The notes beneath the pieces are model-generated. The model saw only the letters and a program-made list of their open reading frames with translations. It did no database searches and was not told where the DNA came from. From Psychrobacter immobilis (lineage in GTDB: Bacteria > Pseudomonadota > Gammaproteobacteria > Pseudomonadales > Moraxellaceae): a stretch of DNA of 64,000 nucleotides. This document shows positions 38,666 through 48,200 of this stretch, piece after piece (the first letter of the stretch is position 1; each line of letters starts with the position of its first letter). The position numbers were made by a program, and so were the translations under genes. The DNA lies in NCBI RefSeq assembly GCF_904846175.1, contig NZ_CAJGZM010000009.1, positions 18,016 through 82,015 of the forward strand, written 5' to 3'.

Positions 38666-39763
38666 TTAAGGCAGTTTCATATCGCCATCGACCAACCAAC
38701 CAAGGCGACGCATCACATAAGCGACCACACCAGCGATAAGCGCAGGTAAAACGAACATCAATAAAATAATCGCTGTCCATAACTGAGTACTGCTCATGAT
38801 TTCTTGTGATGCTTCAATGACACCAAACACCCCAACCAACCCTGCCGTACCCATACCTGCGCCGGTCGCCGTACAAGCTAGCCCAAAGCCAACAGTTGCA
38901 ATAGGACCAACAATGGCGCTCGCAATCACAGCAGGAAGCAACACCAGCGGTTTTTTTAGGACATTAGGGATTTGTAGCATACTGGTGCCAAGTCCTTGAG
39001 ATATGACGCCACTGATGCCGTTATCTTTAAAACTGGCCACCGCAAAACCAATCATATGCGCCGCGCAGCCAACCACCGCTGCCCCACCTGCTAAGCCGCC
39101 AAGTCCAATAGCGATACAGATAGCTGCGCTTGAGGTCGGTAGCGTCAATAAAATCCCAACGACAACCGCAATTACGATACCCATCAATAATGGCTGTAAC
39201 TCAGTCGCTGCTTGAATACCGTGACCAATAGCATTGACCGCAGCAACGACCGGAGGATTAAGTAGCGCACAAACCATTAGTGCAACGGCACAAACCACTA
39301 AAGGGATAAGCAAAATATCGAGCTTGGTCTTGCCAGCGACCCAAGTACCGGCACGATAAGCAAACACTGAGGTCAAATAAGCACCAATTGGATTACCGGG
39401 CAGCGCAGCAAAGGTTGCTGGACCAGATTCTTGCGCTATAAATAAGTTGCCTGCCATTAAGGCTTCAGAATGCGCACCAAGCATCCCTGCGACCAAACAG
39501 CTAAGCATCACCAAAGTTGGCGCTTTAAGATAATAAGCGATGCCAACACCGATACCCGCCCCCATCAGCACTGACGCCAGCTTACCAACAGCAACTAACG
39601 CCGCGATATTTAACCAACCACCAATTTGCGAGATGATAAGACCGGCGATAAGGGTAACAAACAGCCCTAACGCCATCCCTGTAAAAGCATCAATAAAATA
39701 CTTTTGAAAAAAAGCTTTAACCATACCAACGGGTGCAGTTTCTGAAGGAGTCGCAGTCATCAT
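38666..39763 (-). CDS. PTS sugar transporter IIC-like membrane protein (PF13303 type)
   Basis: 365 residues, almost entirely hydrophobic, with about 9-10 membrane spans. The sequence with GKLASVLMGAGIGVGIAYYLKAP, IGLGGLAGGAAVVGCAAHMIGFA and a C-terminal VAYVMRRLGWLVDGDMKLP tail matches the orphan EIIC_2 family. No EIIA, EIIB, HPr or EI gene is nearby, and the phosphorylated cytoplasmic domains are absent, so it may not be part of a phosphotransferase system. Start ATG 39763 follows AAGAG; ATG 39760 is possible. Substrate unknown. Confidence 0.82.
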   Translation of the reverse strand: MMTATPSETAPVGMVKAFFQKYFIDAFTGMALGLFVTLIAGLIISQIGGWLNIAALVAVGKLASVLMGAGIGVGIAYYLKAPTLVMLSCLVAGMLGAHSEALMAGNLFIAQESGPATFAALPGNPIGAYLTSVFAYRAGTWVAGKTKLDILLIPLVVCAVALMVCALLNPPVVAAVNAIGHGIQAATELQPLLMGIVIAVVVGILLTLPTSSAAICIAIGLGGLAGGAAVVGCAAHMIGFAVASFKDNGISGVISQGLGTSMLQIPNVLKKPLVLLPAVIASAIVGPIATVGFGLACTATGAGMGTAGLVGVFGVIEASQEIMSSTQLWTAIILLMFVLPALIAGVVAYVMRRLGWLVDGDMKLP

Positions 39764-39821
39764 AATGCTCTTATATTAAGTTTGCTAAAAGATGCCGAAA
39801 AATATATCAAAAAAAAGGGAT

Positions 39822-39850
39822 AAAAAAAGCGTCTTCGTGACGCTTTTTTT
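39822..39850 (-). terminator. Rho-independent terminator of the SPOR gene
   Basis: GCGTC-TTCGT-GACGC hairpin flanked by seven A and seven T. It lies 17 bases after the SPOR stop on the minus strand. Confidence 0.88.
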
Positions 39851-39866
39851 AATCAATAATTTGCCC

Positions 39867-40685
39867 TTAACGGCGCTGCTCAACGATAATAGAATCAATG
39901 CCATTATTTTGTAGGCGCTGCTGGGCAGTAGCAACCGCTTGACGGTTACTCATCGGGCGTGAAATCACCTGATAAATAGGCAAGCCGTTACCCGTGGTGT
40001 TTTTAACGACACGAGCGTCCACACCCGCCATCAGCACTTGCGCACGGCGACGGTCTGCTTCGTCGGCATCTCCAAAGCTGTTGATTTGCAAAATATAAGT
40101 CGCCGCAGGTTTAGCTGGCTGGATACTTGCAGTGCCAGCACTAGGTTTGTTTGTAGCCGCACCTGTATTACTCGTAGCTGGTGTGCCGTCATAGGTAGCA
40201 TCTTCTTCAACGATGACAATATCGTCATCATTATTATTGGCTGCATTATTAGCATTGTTGCCACGATTCGGCTCAATAGTGGTGCTTTCAGAGATGCCAA
40301 AGTTACCCGCATCATTAACACCGGGTGTGGTACTTTCTGGCTGATTGACGATCACATCTGGCTCAAAGTCAGTGATTTGACCTGATTGGCTACCACTGCC
40401 TTCACCAAAGTCTTCATCAGGGATGGTTGCCATCTCTTGATTGGGCAAAATATCATAGAACTCATAATCACCATTATCGGTATCGGTATCGACTCGTTGC
40501 TGCACTTGTCTATCAGGATCGGTAGTATCACCGCTGCCCGCAGGACTAAAATTAAACAAGGGTGAGAGGTATAAAAACACCCCAATCATGAGCGTCAACA
40601 CCGCCCCAACAAACATCCATAATAAGCCTGACACACTACTAGTTTTGCGTTTTTCAGTGGCACCTTTTGGTTTTTTGGCTAACAT
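39867..40685 (-). CDS. SPOR-domain membrane protein (FtsN-like topology)
   Basis: 272 residues. A basic N-terminus is followed by one membrane span at about 22-43. The middle (about 50-190) is a low-complexity Asp/Asn/Thr-rich linker. The C-terminal SPOR domain (about 193-270; YILQINSFGDADEADRRRAQVLMAG) binds denuded glycan strands at the division septum. The topology matches FtsN-type proteins, but FtsN-specific N-terminal motifs are not obvious. It follows argS by 111 bases on the same strand, the common argS-SPOR order. ATG 40685 has AGGGAGAAC. Confidence 0.9.
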   Translation of the reverse strand: MLAKKPKGATEKRKTSSVSGLLWMFVGAVLTLMIGVFLYLSPLFNFSPAGSGDTTDPDRQVQQRVDTDTDNGDYEFYDILPNQEMATIPDEDFGEGSGSQSGQITDFEPDVIVNQPESTTPGVNDAGNFGISESTTIEPNRGNNANNAANNNDDDIVIVEEDATYDGTPATSNTGAATNKPSAGTASIQPAKPAATYILQINSFGDADEADRRRAQVLMAGVDARVVKNTTGNGLPIYQVISRPMSNRQAVATAQQRLQNNGIDSIIVEQRR

Positions 40686-40796
40686 GGATCTCGTTCTCCC
40701 TACTGAATATATCTATCGTTGTCGAATTATCAATGTTGAACTGTCATTGTCGAATAGTCGGCGGCGAATCATGGCTAGCAGCCGTTTCTCTTTATA

Positions 40797-42626
40797 CTAC
40801 ATGCTAGACGGTGCAGACAAGCCTAATAAACTCAGCCCATTAGCCAATACTTGCCTGACCGCTTTAGATAAGCGTAGGCGAGCCTGCATCATATCCATCT
40901 CATCTTGGCTTGGCGTCTCACCCGAAGTCAAACTGACGGGCAAAATGCGATTGCCATCATACCAACCATGAAATAACGCCGCCAACTCTTTTAGATAATT
41001 GGTTAAGATATGCGGCTCATAGCCTGTCGCTGACCGTAGCAAGGTTGCAGGATAAGCGGCTAGCAATTTAATCAATTCTTCTTCGCTTGGTGCGATTAAT
41101 AGCTCTTGCTTCTCAGCACCGATAATATCATTTACTTGCAGACCACTGGTTTCTAGTTTTTCTAACACGCGGCAAACCCGTGCATGCGCATACTGAATAT
41201 AGAAAACCAAGTTGTCTTTACTTTGCGATTTAGCCAGCTCTAAGTCAAAATCAACATGTACTTCAGGCTTACGGGCAACGTAATAGAAGCGCGCAGCATC
41301 GTTACCGACCTCTTGACGCAGCTCACGTAAAGTGACAAATTTGCCCGAACGTGACGACATTTGCACTTTTTCATTACCGCGCCATAAGGCGACAAACTGT
41401 ACCAGCACCACATCAAGACGGTCGGCATCGATACCGAGCGCCGTTAACGCCGCTTTTACTCGTGGGACATAGCCATGATGGTCAGCGCCCCAAACGTTAA
41501 TGACTTTATCAAAACCGCGATCAAATTTGTTTTTATGATAAGCGATATCAGAAGCAAAATAGGTGCTTTGACCATTGGCACGGCGTACCACACGGTCTTT
41601 TTCATCACCAAAATCGGTCGATTTGAACCAAATATTGCCGTCTTTTTCGTACAAATAGCCTTTTTCATCGAGGATTTGTAAAACAGGCTCAATTTCGCTA
41701 TCGATGGATCTTTCGCTAAACCAGCATTCATAACGGACACCAAAATCATTTAAGTCGTCTTTGATATCAGCCAAAATACTGCTCAATGCCGCATTTAAAA
41801 ACAGCTCATAACCTTCACCAAGCAAAGCTTTGCTATTGGCAATCAGTCCGTCGACATGAGCCTCTTTATCGCCTGATAGCAGTACTTTTTCACTATCAGC
41901 ATTTATCTCAAACTGCGCATCTGCTGCTACGTCTTTAGCAATTTCTGCAAAACTGTGGACGTAGCTATCCCCATGCTGGGTCTTTAGAGTTTGCGCAATA
42001 TCACTGACATAGTCGCCTTGATAACCGTTGACTGGGAATATGACTGACTCGCCGTTGGCTTCTAGATAACGCAAGTAGGTACTGGTCGCTAAAATATCCA
42101 TTTGGCGACCGGCGTCATTGACATAATACTCACGCGTAACATCATAACCAATGGCTTCAAGCAAGTTTGCTACGCTCATGCCAAAGGCGGCTCCGCGTCC
42201 ATGACCGACGTGCAGACTAGACGTTGGGTTAGCCGAGACAAATTCAACTTGGATTTTTTGACCTTTAAACTGCTTGCTTAAACCAAAGCGTTCTTGCAGC
42301 TTAAAGATATCGTCTAACACGGCAAATTTGGCTTCGGTATTTAAAAACACGTTGATAAAGCCGGGGCCCGCGATTTCTACTTGACGAATATTTTGGTTTT
42401 CAGGCAAGGCGTTGACGATTTTTTCAGCAAGTTGGCGCGGATTGGCTTTCGCAGCTTTAGCGGCCGTTAGCGCGATATTGCTCGCAAAATCACCATGGCT
42501 GGTATCTTTTGTCCGTGTAATTTGGCTGTTGTTTTGCCAATCAGCCGGTAGTTCGCCGTCATTTTTTAGGGCTTGGATGGCACTATCAAATAGTGAGGCG
42601 AGCGTATCAATTTGGGCTTGTGACAT
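40797..42626 (-). CDS. argS: Arginyl-tRNA synthetase
   Basis: It charges tRNA-Arg. 609 residues, a class I synthetase. The N-terminal additional domain is about 1-110. HIGH appears as HVGHGRGAAFG. KMSKS is replaced by QMSSRSGKFVTL, a usual ArgS variation. The C-terminal DALR domain with the anticodon-binding helices contains RSATGYEPHILTNYLKELAALFHGWY. Start ATG 42626; the ribosome site is weak. An AACCT/AGGTT hairpin lies in the leader (42711-42724). Confidence 0.97.
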   Translation of the reverse strand: MSQAQIDTLASLFDSAIQALKNDGELPADWQNNSQITRTKDTSHGDFASNIALTAAKAAKANPRQLAEKIVNALPENQNIRQVEIAGPGFINVFLNTEAKFAVLDDIFKLQERFGLSKQFKGQKIQVEFVSANPTSSLHVGHGRGAAFGMSVANLLEAIGYDVTREYYVNDAGRQMDILATSTYLRYLEANGESVIFPVNGYQGDYVSDIAQTLKTQHGDSYVHSFAEIAKDVAADAQFEINADSEKVLLSGDKEAHVDGLIANSKALLGEGYELFLNAALSSILADIKDDLNDFGVRYECWFSERSIDSEIEPVLQILDEKGYLYEKDGNIWFKSTDFGDEKDRVVRRANGQSTYFASDIAYHKNKFDRGFDKVINVWGADHHGYVPRVKAALTALGIDADRLDVVLVQFVALWRGNEKVQMSSRSGKFVTLRELRQEVGNDAARFYYVARKPEVHVDFDLELAKSQSKDNLVFYIQYAHARVCRVLEKLETSGLQVNDIIGAEKQELLIAPSEEELIKLLAAYPATLLRSATGYEPHILTNYLKELAALFHGWYDGNRILPVSLTSGETPSQDEMDMMQARLRLSKAVRQVLANGLSLLGLSAPSSM

Positions 42627-43013
42627 AGGACTATAAACTCAGATAAATGAACAAAAAAATTGATGAACTATAAGGTAATACGAAAAAAATAAGTAACCTA
42701 TAAATATAACAACCTTTAGAGGTTATTGCACTATTTGAAGCAAAAATAGCGTTAAAACCACCGCTATTATACTAGATACGCGTAGCTTAGGAGGTGATGG
42801 CTATTATAGGCTGCCGATACAGGGTTATTTAGGCTGATTGTAGCGTTACTGTTGCCTGATGTTAGTGAAATATTTATAGCGGCTCTATTACACGTTATAA
42901 TGAAAAACAGTTATCGCCTACTTTCTCTCTAAACCATCATTTGATGGATAAAAAATATAAAGACACACGCTAGAGTATGCGCTACTTTACACTTTCATTT
43001 ATAGGATAAAACC
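42627..43013. other. Spacer between divergent argS and the DUF2788 gene
   Basis: 387 bases, AT-rich. Holds the small leader hairpin at 42711-42724 and nothing else that I can support. It should contain promoters for both genes. Confidence 0.5.
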
Positions 43014-43232
43014 ATGTTTGCTATTGCTTCTAGTACCGTCACTATTTGGGGTATGTATATTTTATTGCCCATCTTTATTGCTTTTTTATTCTTTATTATT
43101 TGGGACTTATCAAAACAGTCTGAAGCTGGTCGCGCTGGGACTTTTTGGATGTTTTTAGCCCTTGGTGCAGGTTTTATTGGTTTTATCCTAAAAGTATTGA
43201 TAGAAATGGCATTTAAACGCTGGTTTATCTAA
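43014..43232 (+). CDS. DUF2788 small membrane protein
   Basis: 72 residues with two membrane spans (about 9-30 and 45-64) separated by the polar loop DLSKQSEAGRAG. This matches the DUF2788 family, whose function is unknown. The charged C-terminus (KRWF) probably faces the cytoplasm. ATG 43014 follows AGGATAAAACC. Single gene, convergent with the DUF1176 gene; only 24 bases between stops. Confidence 0.82.
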   Translation: MFAIASSTVTIWGMYILLPIFIAFLFFIIWDLSKQSEAGRAGTFWMFLALGAGFIGFILKVLIEMAFKRWFI

Positions 43233-43256
43233 CTACTGCTTAAGTACCACTATAAC

Positions 43257-44429
43257 TCAATTAACCTTGTTATCACTTCTTATGACTTCACTGGTATAGG
43301 TTGGTAAATCCCATGCACCACCAGCAAAGCCTCGGCACATTCCTGTACTAGAATCTTCTGTCAGTGCAAAGGTTTTGCCATCCCAAACCCATACTGCGCG
43401 ATTCCAGCAATCGCCTATTCCTCTATCCTTATGAATAGCGTAAATCTCACCATCAGAGTAATCACTCGCTGATGTCGTAATCAGTGTTGGCTTGCTTGGC
43501 TTAGCATGATTTATCAGCCAATGACCTACACCCATATTATAAGCACCTATCCAGCATTCATGAGTAGCTAATGTATGCTTACTATCTACCGGAATAAAAT
43601 CCCAACCTAACCTATCAGCACCAAATTCCTGCATTCGTTGGTATGCTTCGGTTTTTGGATTAACCAGCTCACAATCTCCCATACCATCATTAGAACCTAC
43701 TAGCTCTTTAGCATCAATATCAATCCATTTATTTATATTTTTCTGAAAATAAACCAACTTTGCAGGGGTTAGCTGTTTTTTATCCTTATCAGCATATGAG
43801 TACACTTTTTTAATCACAGGTTTCGCTTTAGGCGATTTCGGTGTTTGTCGATTCATACTACTTTTACTAACCAGTGCCAACGGTGTACCGACACGACCTT
43901 GTACTTCGTCAAGTTTCAGCAATACCGCCGCCAATCCTTTGTCAGATACTTGCCATTGATAAATACCTGACGTGAACTGTATCTTAGTATTTTGATTGGC
44001 GAGTTTGAGCAGTTGCTGTGCCTGTGCGGTACTCAACTGACCCTCTCTTTCAGATGACAGTTGGATGAAGCCATAAGACTTATTATTTAATAATAACTCA
44101 ACTTTATAGTTGGTTTTTGATAACTGTTCAGGTACTAATTTTTCTTGCTCAAGCTCTTCCCAATTACTCAACTTAACTTGCACTGTAGATAGCTTTTTAC
44201 CCGCTTCTACTGTAATCAATACACTAGCGTCACCTAACTTATCAGAAGAAACTAAACCTTCAGCGGCATAACCGGCTGCTCGGCAAGTCAAGGTATTATC
44301 ACAAACCAATTGCCAATCGTCTTTGACAAAACCCCAGCCTTCAAACGGCGTGCCATAAGCATCATCCGCTATCGTAGATAGTGAAAACAAACTGACAGCA
44401 ACCATAATCACAATAGTCGATATTCTCAT
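43257..44429 (-). CDS. DUF1176 domain protein, exported
   Basis: 390 residues with a signal peptide (about 1-21, before DDAYGTP). The mature part starts with WGFVKDDWQLVCDNTLTCRAAGY, which is the DUF1176 signature, and ends with WDGKTFALTEDSSTGMCRGFAGGAWDLPTYTSEV. Cysteines pair up in both regions (CDNTLTC; and C-containing C-terminal segments), suggesting disulfides in the periplasm. Function unknown. ATG 44429 follows AAGGAGAG. Confidence 0.85.
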   Translation of the reverse strand: MRISTIVIMVAVSLFSLSTIADDAYGTPFEGWGFVKDDWQLVCDNTLTCRAAGYAAEGLVSSDKLGDASVLITVEAGKKLSTVQVKLSNWEELEQEKLVPEQLSKTNYKVELLLNNKSYGFIQLSSEREGQLSTAQAQQLLKLANQNTKIQFTSGIYQWQVSDKGLAAVLLKLDEVQGRVGTPLALVSKSSMNRQTPKSPKAKPVIKKVYSYADKDKKQLTPAKLVYFQKNINKWIDIDAKELVGSNDGMGDCELVNPKTEAYQRMQEFGADRLGWDFIPVDSKHTLATHECWIGAYNMGVGHWLINHAKPSKPTLITTSASDYSDGEIYAIHKDRGIGDCWNRAVWVWDGKTFALTEDSSTGMCRGFAGGAWDLPTYTSEVIRSDNKVN

Positions 44430-44472
44430 AATCTACTCTCCTTGTTTTTATGACTGCTTACCGTCATAAACG

Positions 44473-45507
44473 CTATTTTTTGGCAATAATCGTGGCACGC
44501 ATCGGTGCAGGATAGCCTTCAATGGTTTTACTGGCATCATTAGGGTTTAAAAAATCCGCCAACGAATGATAAGTCATCCAGTCGGTTTTGCGCTGCTCAT
44601 TGGTAGAAGTAGCGGCGACATCGACGCAGCGTACGTCGGTAAATCCAGCCTTTTCTAACCAGCCGATAAGTGCCGCTACAGACGGTAGAAAATACACGTT
44701 ATTCATCTGCGCATAACGGTCATGCGGCACCAGTACGGTATTGGCATCGCCATCAATCACTAAAGTCTCAAGCACTAGCTCACCGCCTTTAACCAACTGA
44801 CCTTTTAACTGTTGCAAGTGCTCAAAGGGCGATTGACGATGATAGAGCACACCCATACTAAATACCGTATCGAACAACTGACTGTGCTCCGGCAAGGCTT
44901 CCAATGGCACCGGAATATAATGGGTACGGTGATCGTCAGCATTACCGACAAAATGACGAATCGCCATAAACTGATGATAGAACAAGCATGATGGGTCAAT
45001 AATAATGACTGTATCAGCCCCTGCGCCTGCCATACGCCAACCGTGATAGCCTGAGCCACCACCTACATCTAATACGCGACGTCCTTTTAAATTACCCAAA
45101 TGCGGTGCGACCCTTTGCCATTTCCAATCACTGTGCCATTCGGTATCTATAAATATCGAACTGTCTTCATCACTACCAATTTGACCACCAATCTGAAAAG
45201 GCCCTTTACGCCAAGGCATCAGCTGCTTTAACAGTGCCATCGTTTGTTTACGCTCAGAGTCGCTTAGATTGGCAGCAATCGTTAAGACATCGTTGTCTAA
45301 ATCAACATTATTGACTGTTATTTCTGGCAAACGTGCTACTGATGCTTGGTAAGCGGGCGCATGAGCGTAATTGGCTTTGTCTTTGATATCATTGAGCCAC
45401 GTTGGTAACCGCGTTAGCCACTCATAAGCGCTCGGCTGCTGTTGCGCCAACGTCAACAAGGTTAAATATAATTCACGTTCAGCGTGAGTAATGGTGTCAT
45501 TAAACAT
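44473..45507 (-). CDS. cmoB: tRNA U34 carboxymethyltransferase CmoB
   Basis: It transfers the carboxymethyl group of carboxy-SAM to 5-hydroxyuridine-34, making cmo5U in tRNA wobble positions. 344 residues. An N-terminal helical part leads to WKWQRVAPHLGNLKGRRVLDVGGGSGYHGWRM, the cofactor motif, followed by IDPSCLFYHQF and FDTVFSMGVLYHRQSPFEHL. It lies 73 bases downstream of cmoA, so the maker and user of the cofactor are neighbours. ATG 45507. Confidence 0.95.
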   Translation of the reverse strand: MFNDTITHAERELYLTLLTLAQQQPSAYEWLTRLPTWLNDIKDKANYAHAPAYQASVARLPEITVNNVDLDNDVLTIAANLSDSERKQTMALLKQLMPWRKGPFQIGGQIGSDEDSSIFIDTEWHSDWKWQRVAPHLGNLKGRRVLDVGGGSGYHGWRMAGAGADTVIIIDPSCLFYHQFMAIRHFVGNADDHRTHYIPVPLEALPEHSQLFDTVFSMGVLYHRQSPFEHLQQLKGQLVKGGELVLETLVIDGDANTVLVPHDRYAQMNNVYFLPSVAALIGWLEKAGFTDVRCVDVAATSTNEQRKTDWMTYHSLADFLNPNDASKTIEGYPAPMRATIIAKK

Positions 45508-45580
45508 AAAGGGCGGTTACCGTATTAATAAAGCACTGATAAAAACTTCGATTTGGCAAAAAATTTGCGCCGACTAGCGG

Positions 45581-46402
45581 TTATTTAAACGCCACAATAG
45601 AAACAAAGTTTAAAAATTGAAACCACGTTAAATGACGTTGAAAACCAACTTGCGCCAAACGCGCATGATGCCCATCTAATGTATCAGTAATAAGGACATT
45701 CTCTAGCGCATTACGTTTGCCACTAATTTCCATCTCGGTATAACCGTTAGCACGTTTAAAATCATAATAACGCTCAACCAACCATGCATCATACTGCTCA
45801 TCAAAAGCATGGGTTTTTTCGGTTAATACTAGTATGCTACCTTCACTTAATGCGGCATAAATTTTCTCAAGCACCGCTACTCTATCAGCGGCCGGCAAAA
45901 ACTGCAGCGTCAAATTAAGAATGACCATATCGCATGCCTCAAACTCAACATCACGAATATCAGCGGTGATGACTTCTATATTATGCGCTGGATAATTCTC
46001 AGTTAACAAAGCACTGGCCTCAGTGGTCATCGCTGGCGAGATATCAATCGCCTTAATCTGCAAATCTTGCGGCTCAAACTCGCCTGCCAATGCCATACTT
46101 GCCGCCCCAAGCGAGCAGCCCAAATCATAAATACGACTAACGCGCTGACCACTATTATCTTGTTGGCGGTACTTACAGTGGCGCCGGGCAAATATCGGCA
46201 GCATCGCCAGCACTTGACCATAACCAGGCACACTGCGACGAATCATATCAGGGAAACAAGCCACCACTTGCTCATCAAAAGAGAAGCGTGCCGCTTTATC
46301 CAGTGGCGTGGTGAATAGGGTGTCATGCTTAATGATGTCGTTTTTAACACTATCATTAGTAACGGTGTCATTAGTAAGGTTAGCAGGCTTGGTTTGGCTC
46401 AT
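45581..46402 (-). CDS. cmoA: Carboxy-S-adenosyl-L-methionine synthase CmoA
   Basis: It makes carboxy-SAM from SAM and prephenate for CmoB. 273 residues. Core blocks: [52 protein letters not shown] and [15 protein letters not shown]. The normal start resembles the HDTLF segment at residues 26-30, so about 25 residues are added in front; they carry a short repeat ([13 protein letters not shown]). If ATG 46402 is right this extension is translated. cmoB follows in the same transcript. Confidence 0.94.
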   Translation of the reverse strand: MSQTKPANLTNDTVTNDSVKNDIIKHDTLFTTPLDKAARFSFDEQVVACFPDMIRRSVPGYGQVLAMLPIFARRHCKYRQQDNSGQRVSRIYDLGCSLGAASMALAGEFEPQDLQIKAIDISPAMTTEASALLTENYPAHNIEVITADIRDVEFEACDMVILNLTLQFLPAADRVAVLEKIYAALSEGSILVLTEKTHAFDEQYDAWLVERYYDFKRANGYTEMEISGKRNALENVLITDTLDGHHARLAQVGFQRHLTWFQFLNFVSIVAFK

Positions 46403-46668
46403 GGGGTTGCTCGTTTTTTGATAGTGTAACTTTGATTTTTGATAATAGAACTCGAATGAAAGAGTATGGCGCTAATGTTTTTTAAGTCATTTTTAGATAG
46501 CAAAAGCCCATTATAACATTACTGTTTGTTACTTATCGCGAGCAACTGCCCTGCTAAGCTAAATAGGTAATGCTAAGCGCAATGTTTACTTTATAAAGGC
46601 AGTATTGAAAGATGAAAACATTGCAACCAAATAAACAACTTAGCTCACCTCTAATAATAGGAACAATT

Positions 46669-47190
46669 ATGCAAACCATTATATTAGGCGGCGGCTGCTT
46701 TTGGTGCACCGAATCGGTATTTTTATCGCTAAAAGGCGTACAGTCTGTCGTATCAGGCTATATGGGTGGCGAAGCTACTACCGCTAATTATCAAGCCGTC
46801 TGTGGCGGTAACACCGGACACGTTGAAGTGATTAACATTACCTTTGATGAGTCTGTTCTACCCTTAGAAGTATTGCTTGATGTATTCTTTGGCACCCATG
46901 ATCCTACGACTAAAGACCGTCAAGGTAATGATGTCGGTAGCCAATATCGCAGCGTCGTCTATTACACCGATGACAATCAAAAACCAACCATCGATCGCAC
47001 CATTAATAAGCTACGCGATATGGGTCTGAATATCGTCACTGAAGTGCATCCGGCAGTTGAATTTTATATCGCTGAAGAAGCTCATCAAGACTTTTTTAAT
47101 CGCAATCCCGGTCAGGCTTACTGTAACTTTGCGATACCGCCAAAACTTGCCAAACTGCGCAAAGAGTTTAGCCAGTATATGATCAGCTAA
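46669..47190 (+). CDS. msrA: Peptide-methionine (S)-S-oxide reductase MsrA
   Basis: It repairs oxidised methionine. 173 residues from ATG 46669. The active-site motif GGCFWCTES has nucleophilic C10 and C13; the MGGEATTANYQAVCGGNTGHVEV and GNDVGSQYRSVVYY blocks complete the fold. ATAGGAACAATT precedes ATG 46669. The frame is open from ATG 46612, which would add 19 residues; the closer site and usual length favour 46669. A hairpin terminator follows at 47217-47250. Confidence 0.95.
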   Translation: MQTIILGGGCFWCTESVFLSLKGVQSVVSGYMGGEATTANYQAVCGGNTGHVEVINITFDESVLPLEVLLDVFFGTHDPTTKDRQGNDVGSQYRSVVYYTDDNQKPTIDRTINKLRDMGLNIVTEVHPAVEFYIAEEAHQDFFNRNPGQAYCNFAIPPKLAKLRKEFSQYMIS

Positions 47191-47216
47191 TAGATTGCTA
47201 TGATTGTTATACGCTA

Positions 47217-47250
47217 TAAAGGCCAAGGGTTCATACGCTTGGCTTTTTTA
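47217..47250 (+). terminator. Rho-independent terminator of msrA
   Basis: GCCAAG pairs with CTTGGC around a 10-base loop, followed by seven T. Confidence 0.82.
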
Positions 47251-47311
47251 TTGCGTTTAGCGCTATGATAATGTTAAACCTTTAAAGCATTGATATGCTA
47301 GGAATAATGGT

Positions 47312-47992
47312 ATGAATTCTGAATTTTGGCAACAGCGCTGGCAAGAAGGTCGTATTGGCTTTCATAAGTCTGACGTTAACCCTGAGCTAATCAAATACTT
47401 TTCTAATCTGGCGTTGCCCATCGGTAGCCGAGTATTAGTGCCTTTGTGCGGTAAATCGGTTGATATGGTATGGCTAGCTTGCGCAGGCTACGACGTCGTT
47501 GGCATTGAGCTGGTCGAATCAGCTGTGCAAGCGTTCTTTGCTGAGCAAAATATCACGCCTACTATTACTGAATTGACTAGCGCTGCTGATAAATCCACTT
47601 TAAAACGCTATCAAGGTCAGCTGACTGGTCAAACCATCACTTTATGGGTGGCGGATATTTTTGCCCTGAGCGCGATAGATATTGGTGCTATTAATGCCAT
47701 TTATGATCGAGCGGCGTTGATAGCCTTGCCAGCAAATATGCGTGCTGATTATAGTAGGCACATAGTTAAACTTAGCAATAACGCGCCACAGCTATTAATT
47801 ACCCTTAACTACGATCAAAGTAAAAAAGACGGCCCGCCTTTTTCGATTACTCAGCAGCAATTACATCAGTATTATAGTGCTGATTATAAAATCGTTGAGC
47901 TTGCAAGCAAGTCATCGACCCTTAATGCTAACTCTGAGATATTGGTAACTGAGCATGTTTGGCTATTAAAGCCTCAATCAACTCAGTATTAA
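47312..47992 (+). CDS. tpm: Thiopurine S-methyltransferase family protein
   Basis: 226 residues. It starts with EFWQQRWQEGRIGFHKSDVNP, the TPMT N-terminal block, then VLVPLCGKSVDMVWLACAGYDVVGIEL (SAM site) and YDRAALIALPANMRADY. Bacterial members methylate thiopurines and, in some cases, selenium or tellurium compounds; the natural substrate is uncertain. AGGAATAATGGT precedes ATG 47312. Confidence 0.93.
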   Translation: MNSEFWQQRWQEGRIGFHKSDVNPELIKYFSNLALPIGSRVLVPLCGKSVDMVWLACAGYDVVGIELVESAVQAFFAEQNITPTITELTSAADKSTLKRYQGQLTGQTITLWVADIFALSAIDIGAINAIYDRAALIALPANMRADYSRHIVKLSNNAPQLLITLNYDQSKKDGPPFSITQQQLHQYYSADYKIVELASKSSTLNANSEILVTEHVWLLKPQSTQY

Positions 47993-48200
47993 CTGATAAT
48001 AAAAAACATAAGAAAAGCCATAGATCTAATTTTAGTCTTATAGCCAAACCCTCTTCTAACCTCACGCCACCGTCAATTTATAGTAACTGAGTGCTTCGAT
48101 ACCTTTTCTTTACTATTGAGATTGGTTACTCTAAGTCCATACTGCTTAAACCAGCTTTGTTCTCTTTCAATGACTATTTCGATGTTTATAGGATATTTCC

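Noticed and set aside
41340..41390. Degenerate KMSKS motif in ArgS as a sign of inactivation
   Set aside because: Many functional ArgS proteins lack the canonical KMSKS; all other blocks are intact.
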